A stretch of DNA of 64,000 bases from Desulfomonile tiedjei (GTDB lineage: Bacteria; Desulfobacterota; Desulfomonilia; Desulfomonilales; Desulfomonilaceae): contig JACRDG010000096.1 in the NCBI GenBank assembly GCA_016218715.1, forward strand, positions 1-64,000, read 5' to 3'. Every line of letters begins with the position of its first letter. The first letter of the stretch is position 1. Shown here one piece after another: positions 9,569 to 17,194 of the stretch. Under the pieces are notes generated by a model. The model was not told the origin of the DNA and searched no databases. It worked only from the letters and a program-made list of their open reading frames with translations. A program made the translations under genes and the position numbers.

Positions 9569-10480
9569 ATGGAAACCACCAGGCGTTCAGCCGGAGGCGT
9601 CGCCCGACGGGCAGATCCGGCGAGAACCATGAGCCGGCGGGTCACTATACCGGCGTTTACCGCGCTGGCTGTGGCGATACTTGCTTCTCTGCTATACGGA
9701 GTTAATCTCAAAGAGAAGGCGGGAACGGATGTCGAATCCATCCAACAGAGGGGAACCATGCTGCAAACAACACAAAAGACGACCGATCGCGCGGGAATAC
9801 CGCCGATTGATGCAGTGGCGCTGAAAGAGTTCGAGACTGCCACCTTTGCCCTGGGCTGATTCTGGGGACCGGATGCCCAGTTCGGGGCTATCGACGGCGT
9901 TATTCGGACTCGGGTGGGATACGCGGGCGGCACGAAGAAAAACCCCACGTACTACAGCTTGGGGGATCATACCGAGACCATCGAAATCGATTACGATCCG
10001 ACCCTGATTTCGTACGAGCAACTCCTGGAGATCTTCTGGAGAAGCCACGATCCGACCCAACGGTCGTGGTCTCGACAGTACATGGCTGCTGTCTTCTACC
10101 ACAACGAAGATCAGAAGAGACTGGCCCTCGAGACGCGCGAACGCGTGCAAGCAAAATTGCCTACTCCTCTATCAACTCAAATTCTGCCGGCTACCGAATT
10201 CCATATGGCCGAAGCGTACCATCAGAAGTACAGGCTGCGACAAGCTCCCGATCTGATGGATGAGTTCACTCGCATTTATCCGAACAACGACGATTTCGTT
10301 AATTCTACGGCGACCGCGCGCGTCAACGGCTACTTATACGGGTACGGGACTGCCGAAGGTGTGGAGGCAGACGTGGATCGTCTCGGCTTGTCCCCGAACG
10401 CGAGCATGAAGCTTCGCGACCTGGTAAAGAACCGACGCTCCGGCTCGAGGCTTCTCGAACGGTTACGGTTGCATCTCTGA
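9569..10480 (+). CDS. msrA: Selenocysteine-containing, membrane-anchored peptide methionine sulfoxide reductase MsrA
   Basis: The frame reads through one TGA at 9857-9859, giving a 303-residue protein. The family motif GCFWG appears as G-U-FWG, so selenocysteine replaces the catalytic cysteine. The rest of MsrA continues in the same frame: GYAGGTKKNPTYYSLGDHTE, EIFWRSHDPT, QYMAAVFYHNE, FHMAEAYHQKY. A hydrophobic segment at about 28-44 suggests export or anchoring. The whole protein contains no cysteine, so there is no resolving thiol. The role is repair of methionine-S-sulfoxide, here probably in the periplasm. GGAGGAGG sets the start. tRNA-Sec lies 5 kb away. SelA/SelB are not in the window. 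Confidence 0.93.
9857..9880 (+). promoter_or_regulatory. UGA-Sec codon with SECIS-like hairpin
   Basis: Directly after the in-frame TGA (9857-9859), CTGGG at 9862-9866 can pair with CCCAG at 9876-9880, leaving a 9-base loop GACCGGATG. Bacterial SECIS elements lie inside the coding sequence just 3' of the UGA and bind SelB through an apical loop with exposed G. Position and shape fit. The exact SelB contact bases are inference. Confidence 0.7.
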
Positions 10481-10613
10481 TGGCTGCGCTCAGTCGTCCA
10501 TTGCGTCCGGGAAAGTATTGTATGCCTACGTTGATTCTGTGGTATACGTCTTTTCAACACGCGTTCCGGGACCTATCATAGTTCCGGAACCGCGCGTCGC
10601 GAAGGATGGAGCG

Positions 10614-10850
10614 ATGACGATAAGAATCAAGGCCCGAGAGTTTGCCAAGGATGTGAGGTCCGCGATGGACGACGACAGCCTGATGGCCAAGTACGGCCTC
10701 AATCCTGATCAGCTTCAGCGCATATTCGAGCAGATGGTCGACATGGATCTGCTCTCGGAGGAACACATCAAAGTCAGAGCCCTCCTTTCCGAAAGCCTGA
10801 TCTCCCGGGCGTTCCTCGAATACGAAGAAGATCGTACCCCCATCGCGTGA
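10614..10850 (+). CDS. Small protein, unknown function
   Basis: This 78-residue, mostly helical, acidic protein (AREFAKDVRSAMDDDSLM, YGLNPDQLQRIFEQMVDMDL) contains no cysteines. ATG 10614 was chosen because GGATGGAG precedes it. The frame is open back to 10518 without a ribosome-binding site. The helix-rich layout and the LNPDQLQRIFEQMVDM stretch look like a small regulatory or adaptor protein, but I recognise no family. It sits between msrA and a family A palindrome. Confidence 0.6.
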   Translation: MTIRIKAREFAKDVRSAMDDDSLMAKYGLNPDQLQRIFEQMVDMDLLSEEHIKVRALLSESLISRAFLEYEEDRTPIA

Positions 10851-10874
10851 TCGCTCATCGTAGAGCGCCGGCAT

Positions 10875-10968
10875 CATACCAAGTAGCTTTCAAAGAGTAA
10901 TTTTGGGGAGGAACCTTTTTTTCAAGAAGGCTCTCCCCAGATCGCTTCTTTGGAAGCCGCGTGGTAGG
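10875..10968. repeat. Family A palindromic element
   Basis: The element begins ATACCAAGTAGCTTTCAAAG and ends CTTTGGAAGCCGCGTGGTAG, which are imperfect inverted repeats. The centre is TTTTGGGGAGGAACC paired with a matching GGCTCTCCCCAGA arm. Its 92 bp length from ATACC to GGTAG equals that of the copy at 36.6 kb. It lies between the small protein and the convergent aminopeptidase gene. Confidence 0.8.
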
Positions 10969-10983
10969 ATATCGGAACGAGCG

Positions 10984-13641
10984 TCACCCGAGGTATGCAG
11001 CGGCCTGGCCGTGGATTGCAAGGCTCACTTCGGCCGTAATCTCGGTGTGTATCCTTTCCAGCGCGGGGCGGACCTTTGCTTGCAAGTCCGGTTTCAACTT
11101 CTTGAAGTGCTGGAACGTGTTGAGCAGCCGGCTGGCAGAGTACCAGTTTATCGGCGTCAGTTCGGTCACCGTGTCGGCCACCCACTGAATGCCACGGTCG
11201 GTCCAGACCATCTCGTTGTTCACGGCCATGGAGAGGAAGAGTGCTCGGGCCCAGGTGGGCTGCTTAATGTCGAACGTTTCCCTGCGCTTTTCCGCTTCGA
11301 TCATGTCGAAAACATCCTGGCAAGTTCCGCCGCCCACAATTCGAAGATAGTTGGCGTACGCGCTCACGTGACCGTGCCACGCGTCGTAGGTCCGCTCCAA
11401 GACTTGACGCCGCGCCGGTGAGGAGCTCCTGTTGAGCGCCAGGAGCGCCGAAATCTGGTCCGACGCGGTGGTTGCTGCCTCCAGATGTTGGAGGATCGAC
11501 TGGTGGCTTTCCGGGGTGTCGTCCACAACGATGAGGTCGAGGAGCACATGCTTCAGGATCCGGTCTTCGATACCATCTCGAGGAGACTTCCTGGGCCTGT
11601 ACGTGTCGAGGCCCTGGAATAGCTCCTGCAAACGCCCGAGATGAGCTCCATTGACCGCGAGCATCAGCTTTTCACGCGCTGCCACCAATTCCTGGTACCA
11701 CGTGCTGTACTCCCGCTCCAGCGGCTGTTCTTCGATCCGAATGAGATAGGCCTTCAAGCTCGGAGGGGCGCTGCGATCGGAGAGGAGTTCCCCATAGATC
11801 GCCAGCCATTGCTCCTCGATGTGGTAGTCCGAATCGAGCAAAAGGCCGATGCGCTGCCGATCGGTCAGTTGCCGCATTGCTTCGACCCGGTTGAACGCGT
11901 TGGGGTCTAGCCGGGCTTGGAGAGCGAGTGTCTCGACGCTCGCGTCCTCGTGCCTGAAAGTGCCGTAGAACGAGTAGTCGCGATTCAGGGACGCAAAGGC
12001 TGGCGCTGCCGGGATGTTCTCGACGATTAGCGTGCCCGAGGCTTCACGCAGCTCGAAAACGCTTTCCGCTCCCGAGAGATCCCGGCCCTGGCTGTCCACG
12101 AGAGCGACCTCGACCGGCAGGTGAAACGGCACGGTGCCTTCTGCAATCTCCTGGCGAAAGTCCACGATGAATTCTCTGCGTGCCGTGTCGTAGCGCGTCC
12201 TGGCGAGGACCTTGGGATAGCCGACTCTGTAGAGCCACGCCTGTTTGAACTGATCGAGCGATAGCCCTGAAACTTCCTCGAAGCACGCGAAGAACTGGTC
12301 CGTGTTCGCATTGCTGTGACGGTATCGTGAAAAGTATAGTTCCTTGCCAGCAACGAAGTGGTCGTTTCCGATGAGCAATCGCAGCATGCGGATGACTTCC
12401 GCAGCCTTGACGTACGTGACCCCGTCGATCAACTCATCAGGGTCGTTGAACCCCTCTCTGACGATCCTGCCGGCACGGCCGCTGTCTTCGATGGTGAGCG
12501 GGCCGAGAAGCGGGTTACGAATGCTATCCACCTGGGTGAGTCGCACGAAGGCCGGATCGAACGTCCCGGCCATGAATTGCCGTTCGACATCCACTGTATA
12601 CGCTTCATTGAGCCAGACGTCGAAGGGCGTCTCCATGGTGGTTTCGCTGCCGCACTGGTTGTGCTCGAATTCGTGCACGATGACCGCATGCGCGTACAGA
12701 AGTGTCTGATCCGGCGTATGCTCGTCGATGAGGGCCGCATCGGTCACGATGGTCGTATTCCCCATATTCTCCATACCGCCGAAATTCGACTTCGTCATGC
12801 AGATGGTTCGATACGTGTCGAGCTGGTACTCGTAATTCTGCGTTTCCCGCACCCATCGCACCGACTGTTTGAGGATGTCCATCGGCAAACGGGCATGTGC
12901 GACCCGGCCGGGCGGGACCAGGTACTCGAGTCTCACCGTGCGCCCAGAATCGAAGGTGACGGTATCGGCGAGCATATCCCAGGTCCCCGCACAGGCCAGG
13001 AACAAGTAAGGGGCCATCGGAATCGTATTCTCGTACCTGATGATCTGCCGTGTGGGATCGCCGGGTTTGGGGACCGGTTTGCCGTCGGGGTTGAGTTCCC
13101 TGGAGATGTTGCCGTTGCTAATGAGGTGCGTGTACGCAGCGTCCGCCTCTATGGTGGTGGTCATGGTGCACTTCGCGCGGCAATCGTCCACGATGGGCAT
13201 GATCCGTTGAAAGCCCCACTGCTGGCACTGGGACATGTACTGCTGCACCGCGCCCGGCGGTGTGGCATCCTGGTAAATCCCTTCCAGGATGTTGTCCGTA
13301 GGGACACACCGGGTTGCCGTCCGTAGGTGAAATCGCTCTCCCGCTTCCACGGGGCGAGGTAGTTTGACGATCAGCTTGTGTTCTTTTTCGCGGTAGTCGT
13401 AAGCGAGGGCTTGCCTGGGCGAGGCGCTGCCGGACCGGTCTTCTATCCAGGCGACCTCGAGGATCTCGAGCCCGTTGGCATCCAGCGCGACCCGGCTCAA
13501 AGGCACCTTGGCAGTGAGGTCGAGCCTGTTGGAAGCCTCGACAAAGTGGTCGAGGAAATTCAGATAGATGTCCAAATGATTGAGCTTCACCTGAAGCTCG
13601 CCAAAATCTTCCCGTCGATACTTGAAGGATGTTTCCGCCAA
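10984..13641 (-). CDS. pepN: M1 family aminopeptidase N
   Basis: This zinc aminopeptidase of 885 residues has the exopeptidase motif FGGMENMGN (variant of GAMEN) at about 285 and the zinc site HEFEH followed by NEAYT. The glutamate is 19 residues after the second histidine (HExxH-x18-E), as in M1 enzymes. QCQQWGFQRIMPIVDDC is the usual domain I/II junction. The long helical C-terminal domain has the PepN arrangement. It probably degrades cytoplasmic peptides. No signal peptide is present. The E. coli-like core HNWTGNR is replaced by HNQCGSE. Confidence 0.9.
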   Translation of the reverse strand: MAETSFKYRREDFGELQVKLNHLDIYLNFLDHFVEASNRLDLTAKVPLSRVALDANGLEILEVAWIEDRSGSASPRQALAYDYREKEHKLIVKLPRPVEAGERFHLRTATRCVPTDNILEGIYQDATPPGAVQQYMSQCQQWGFQRIMPIVDDCRAKCTMTTTIEADAAYTHLISNGNISRELNPDGKPVPKPGDPTRQIIRYENTIPMAPYLFLACAGTWDMLADTVTFDSGRTVRLEYLVPPGRVAHARLPMDILKQSVRWVRETQNYEYQLDTYRTICMTKSNFGGMENMGNTTIVTDAALIDEHTPDQTLLYAHAVIVHEFEHNQCGSETTMETPFDVWLNEAYTVDVERQFMAGTFDPAFVRLTQVDSIRNPLLGPLTIEDSGRAGRIVREGFNDPDELIDGVTYVKAAEVIRMLRLLIGNDHFVAGKELYFSRYRHSNANTDQFFACFEEVSGLSLDQFKQAWLYRVGYPKVLARTRYDTARREFIVDFRQEIAEGTVPFHLPVEVALVDSQGRDLSGAESVFELREASGTLIVENIPAAPAFASLNRDYSFYGTFRHEDASVETLALQARLDPNAFNRVEAMRQLTDRQRIGLLLDSDYHIEEQWLAIYGELLSDRSAPPSLKAYLIRIEEQPLEREYSTWYQELVAAREKLMLAVNGAHLGRLQELFQGLDTYRPRKSPRDGIEDRILKHVLLDLIVVDDTPESHQSILQHLEAATTASDQISALLALNRSSSPARRQVLERTYDAWHGHVSAYANYLRIVGGGTCQDVFDMIEAEKRRETFDIKQPTWARALFLSMAVNNEMVWTDRGIQWVADTVTELTPINWYSASRLLNTFQHFKKLKPDLQAKVRPALERIHTEITAEVSLAIHGQAAAYLG

Positions 13642-13683
13642 GGTGTTCTCCCTTCCTGAGCTTCGAGAGACGGCCGAGTCTCT

Positions 13684-14163
13684 CTACAATCGTACCCCTT
13701 CCAGTTCCAGCAATGCCTTCTTGATTCCGATTCCGGAGCCGTATCCTCCGAGGCTGCCGTCAGCTCTGATCACTCTATGGCAAGGGACGACGATCGGTAT
13801 CGGGTTGTGGTGGTTCGCCATGCCCACGGCGCGCACTGCCGCGGGTTTCCCCACTCCGATTGCCACGTCCCGGTACGAACGCGTCTCACCGTAGGGTATG
13901 CGCGACAACTCTTCCCATACCCGGCGCTGAAACGGCGTCCCGGAGGCAGGGTCCAGCGCAACGGCAAATTCTTTCAGCGTTCCGCGAAAGTACCGGTCAA
14001 GTTCCTCGAGGAGCTGCTCCATGACCGGATGACGACCCGACCTTCGCTGTTTCGCGGGTTCCGACATAAACGTGATCGACCGTACGCCGCTGCCTGATAC
14101 CACGAGCTCCAGCCACCCGACGATCGGAAAGTGGTGGAGCAAAACGAATCCTTGGGTTTCCAA
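13684..14163 (-). CDS. ogt: Methylated-DNA--protein-cysteine methyltransferase (Ogt/MGMT type)
   Basis: This suicide repair enzyme transfers O6-methyl groups from guanine to its own cysteine. The active-site block is IVVPCHRVI near the C-terminus. GTPFQRRVWEELSRIPYGET and AVRAVGMANHHNPIP are characteristic. I chose TTG 14163 because GGGAGGAT precedes it and it gives a typical length of about 159 residues. The frame remains open to 14379, which would add about 72 poorly family-like residues. It is divergent from the radical SAM gene. Confidence 0.88.
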   Translation of the reverse strand: METQGFVLLHHFPIVGWLELVVSGSGVRSITFMSEPAKQRRSGRHPVMEQLLEELDRYFRGTLKEFAVALDPASGTPFQRRVWEELSRIPYGETRSYRDVAIGVGKPAAVRAVGMANHHNPIPIVVPCHRVIRADGSLGGYGSGIGIKKALLELEGVRL

Positions 14164-14317
14164 TCCAATCCTCCCATGACAAGCATCGTCATTTTTGCGT
14201 ATAGTATACCAAGTCGCCTTCGCAGTGGTACTGTCAGCGGGAACATCTTTGCATGGGAATTCGTATCGGCAGAAGATCGCCTCACATCCGATGCTTTGGA
14301 GGCACGGTGTAACCATC

Positions 14318-15274
14318 ATGCGACTGGGACGAACAAAACTTGACCTCGCCACCGCGATGACGGTGATCGAGAACTTCACGGGTCCTTTTCTCGATTACCA
14401 TGTCCGTCGGAAAGTGAGGCCGGTGCTGGCCGGGTACAAGATCACGCACCGGTGCAACCTTAGGTGCCTCCACTGCCCGTACTGGAATAGATCGGGGACT
14501 GAAGCGAACTTCGAGCGGGTTCTCGCCACCTTGCGACGCATGAAGGAACTGGGGGTGCGGATACTCATTCTCGAAGGAGGCGAGCCGTTGTTGTGGCGAG
14601 ACGGAGAGAAGACCATATCCCATGTGGTGGATGCCGCACGCCAACTCTTCTCTTCGGTGTGCGTTACCACGAACGGCACGCTCCCGTGGCGAAATCTCGA
14701 GCTGGATCGCGTGTGGGTGAGCCTGGACGGGCCGGCTGTCGTCCACGATACGATTCGGGGACACGACATTTTCGACCGAGTATGGCGCAACCTCCACGAA
14801 GAAGGCCGCGGACGTGCTTTTGTGAGCACAACGGTGAACACCCTGAACCTCGTGAGCATTCCCGAGCTCGTGGTCATGCTCCGCGGAGTGGTGGAAGGGG
14901 TAACGATTCAGTTTCACTATCCATACCAGGGACTCCCCGACCCGCTGTTCGTCTCCCCTGTCGAGCGAACCCCGATCCTTGACGAACTGATTCGACTGAA
15001 ACGCCAAGGTTATCCGGTGGCCAATTCGGTGAGCAGCCTCAACGAGCTCAAGCAGGAACGATGGACGTGCGAAGACCGTTTGCTCGCCAACGCGGAACCG
15101 GACGGTTCTATCACGCAGGGGTGCTACTTGAAGAATCGAGGGGCCGCCGAATGTTCGCAGTGTGGGTTCACCGCTCACAATGAGATGTCGCTGGCTTTCA
15201 AGGGACGTATGGAGGCGATCAGGACAGGCGTGCGCATCTTCTTCGGCGGGGTGCGCGACTCCGCCGGTAGATGA
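14318..15274 (+). CDS. Radical SAM protein with C-terminal cysteine-rich (SPASM-like) region
   Basis: This protein of about 318 residues has the radical SAM cluster motif CNLRCLHC near residue 43, then EGGEPLLW and the VCVTTNGTL and VWVSLDGP strands of the TIM barrel. The C-terminal region has further cysteines (WTCEDRL, GCYLK, AECSQCGF), as in SPASM or twitch auxiliary domains. The substrate is unknown. ATG 14318 is preceded by GGAGG at a long spacing of 15. ATG 14291 is an alternative. A half-copy of a family A end (ATACCAAGTCGC) lies in the divergent promoter region. Confidence 0.85.
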   Translation: MRLGRTKLDLATAMTVIENFTGPFLDYHVRRKVRPVLAGYKITHRCNLRCLHCPYWNRSGTEANFERVLATLRRMKELGVRILILEGGEPLLWRDGEKTISHVVDAARQLFSSVCVTTNGTLPWRNLELDRVWVSLDGPAVVHDTIRGHDIFDRVWRNLHEEGRGRAFVSTTVNTLNLVSIPELVVMLRGVVEGVTIQFHYPYQGLPDPLFVSPVERTPILDELIRLKRQGYPVANSVSSLNELKQERWTCEDRLLANAEPDGSITQGCYLKNRGAAECSQCGFTAHNEMSLAFKGRMEAIRTGVRIFFGGVRDSAGR

Positions 15275-15358
15275 AGTACAGGCGAGTGCTTCTCACCGGA
15301 GAAGCGTTTCAACCGCGGCATCCCTGCCGACCGGCGCGGGCGCACGGACCCACGGGAT

Positions 15359-15387
15359 TTGCGAAAGCGAGCGCCACGGTGTATACT
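15359..15387 (+). promoter_or_regulatory. Sigma-70-like promoter of selC
   Basis: TTGCGA at 15359-15364 and TATACT at 15382-15387 are separated by exactly 17 bases. The predicted start of transcription near 15394 leaves a leader of about 29 bases before the mature tRNA end at 15423. Confidence 0.7.
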
Positions 15388-15422
15388 TCGTTCGCGTTTC
15401 CGCTAGGGAGAATCGGCGCAAT

Positions 15423-15520
15423 GGAGGTGGTAGAGTCCTGGTGGGCTCCGCGGTCTTCAAAACCGTAAGCAGGGCGCTAGTACCGTCCTGGGTGGGTTCG
15501 ATTCCCATGCACCTCCGCCA
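15423..15520 (+). tRNA. selC: tRNA-Sec (anticodon TCA)
   Basis: This is a 98-base gene with encoded CCA. The acceptor arm begins GGAGGTG and ends CACCTCC before discriminator G. The D arm has a 6 bp stem (33-38 with 43-48 of the 154xx block) and a 4-base loop, diagnostic of tRNA-Sec. The anticodon loop CTTCAAA carries TCA at 15457-15459. The long variable arm CAGGGCG/CGTCCTG has a 7-base loop. The T arm is 5 bp around TTCGATT. The eighth acceptor pair would be G15430 with G15509, a mismatch. This tRNA decodes the UGA in msrA. Confidence 0.97.
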
Positions 15521-16045
15521 CAAGAGTTTACCTTCCCGCCAGGTTGTCCGCTGAGCGAGCTGTCAGGTTTTCCCGTTGCAGGGACAACGAGCGTCCGACT
15601 TTTCAGACAGTATCCACCGGTAACTAGTTGAAATTGCGGTACCGAGCCAAGTCGTGTCCGTTCAGCGCGCACGAAGCTTCCGACCCGACGGCCAAGCGTC
15701 ATCCTATCGTTCACGGTGCTGAAATCCAATCTGCTGAATTTACATCGAAAAAACAGATGGGCCGCTGATTCTGTCCCTTGGCACGAAACGTGCTACATAT
15801 AAAGCAAAATCGTGCGGACCCCAGCAAAGCCCGAGAAGAAAAGCTTCTGGAGACGGCTCGCCATCTCGGGGGAGTTTGGTCCGTGATAGTGGGGGGTCGG
15901 ACCTGGTGAGGAACCGCACGATGCACGGCTCATCCGGCAAGCGCCCACATTCCGGGTGAGCCGACCACACCCCTTTGGCAATCCCACGATCGAGAATCGG
16001 ACGAGAGTATGTATCGCAGATCCTCCTTTCCCCGCGGAAAGACGA
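15521..16045. other. Non-coding region downstream of selC
   Basis: About 525 bases show no gene with family resemblance or good codon pattern. The long minus-strand frames (15740-16503) have unlikely protein composition. Weak palindromic pieces such as ACTATCACGGACCAAACTCC-type inverted text are present, but nothing I can name. Confidence 0.5.
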
Positions 16046-16155
16046 TAATGCCGACTTGCTTTCAACGCAGTAATCTCGTGGGGACCGCTGTAAAAAGAGG
16101 TTTTTCCCCAGCCCCCTTGCCAAGAACCTCCCGTCCCCTTGGCTTTCCGGCCGTG
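16046..16155. repeat. Partial family A palindromic element
   Basis: It begins AATGCCGACTTGCTTTCAAC and GTAATCTCGTGGGGA, matching the left arm of family A. It continues into AGGTTTTTCCCCAGCCCCCT, which matches the text at the left edge of the window (positions 15-40). The matching right terminus is not evident, so this is a decayed or hybrid copy. The following 360 bases up to engB hold no other recognisable feature. Confidence 0.6.
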
Positions 16156-16516
16156 GCCGCGGCAATTATTATTTTGGACATTGGACAAACCCCTATTCCA
16201 AAATGGTTTCTGCCGTGCAATAATGGAATAGATTGCAATCGGGTGCGGTGACGCAGCGGTGATGCTCTCGGAGCGCTTTCCCCGAAAAGAATCGCAACCG
16301 GAGCCTTGGACCGACGGATTTTCCATCGGTTTCATGCCCGAGTGACCCGACCCGATTGTAACGGATCGCCTCCCGGTTCTTGAACGGCAACCGTTGGTCG
16401 GCCCGGATTTCCAGGCCTGCAACGGACGGCCCCGTATGGCGGTAGCGGCGGGCACGTTCTGCTCGTTGTGCGGTTCTATCCTGGAGGCGGCTGTAAGGTA
16501 CACTGGCGTTCACTGC

Positions 16517-17194
16517 ATGAAAATAACCACCGCAAGGTTCCTCACCGCAGCCGAAGACCCGCGGAGTTATCCTCGGGGGGGCCTGACCGAAATGGCCTTT
16601 GCAGGCCGATCCAACGTCGGAAAATCCTCAGCGATTAATTCCCTCCTGGGAAGGCATCACCTGGTCAAGACGTCCAGGACGCCCGGACACACGAGGAAGC
16701 TGAACTTCTTTCTGGTCAACGACCGTTTCATCTTCGTGGACTTTCCAGGTTACGGGTTTGCCAGAGTACCCACCGAAATCAAGAAGCACTGGGGGCCGAT
16801 GGTGGAGACGTACATCCGGCAGCGAAAGGAACTAGCGGGCGTGGTGGTTGTCGTAGATGTCAGAGTGGCACCGACTGAAACCGACACGCAACTAATAGGA
16901 TTTTTGCGATCGCACAACACGCCGTTGATTCTAGTTGCTACCAAGGCGGACAAGCTTCCACACGGCAAGCGCATTGCCCAACTCCGAGAGATCCAGGAAA
17001 AGGTAGGGGGGGATCTCCCGGTGATAATTTTCTCATCCCGCACCGGGCTGGGCAAAAATGAATTGTGGAAACAAGTCAAAAGCCTTATAGAGTGTTGGCG
17101 ACCTGAAGGAAATGACCGTAGCGCTGCTCGGGTCGGGGCCCGAAGCCGTGAATTGACTGAGAACGAGGAAGGAAAAGAAAGACCTCATGGTTAA
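16517..17194 (+). CDS. engB: Ribosome biogenesis GTPase EngB/YsxC
   Basis: This protein of about 225 residues has all G motifs: G1 GRSNVGKSS, G2 region TSRTPGHTRKLNFF, G3 DFPGYGFA, G4 TKADK and G5 FSS. EngB binds the assembling 50S subunit. ATG 16517 starts the conserved N-terminus; the frame is open further upstream to 16394 without support. The C-terminal tail of about 25 charged residues extends beyond the usual family end and overlaps the rng start by 8 bp. Co-transcription with rng is therefore likely. Confidence 0.95.
   Translation: MKITTARFLTAAEDPRSYPRGGLTEMAFAGRSNVGKSSAINSLLGRHHLVKTSRTPGHTRKLNFFLVNDRFIFVDFPGYGFARVPTEIKKHWGPMVETYIRQRKELAGVVVVVDVRVAPTETDTQLIGFLRSHNTPLILVATKADKLPHGKRIAQLREIQEKVGGDLPVIIFSSRTGLGKNELWKQVKSLIECWRPEGNDRSAARVGARSRELTENEEGKERPHG

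Noticed and set aside
15740-16503. Open frames on the minus strand downstream of selC
   Set aside because: Two overlapping frames with unlikely composition that run through a palindromic element; no ribosome-binding site.
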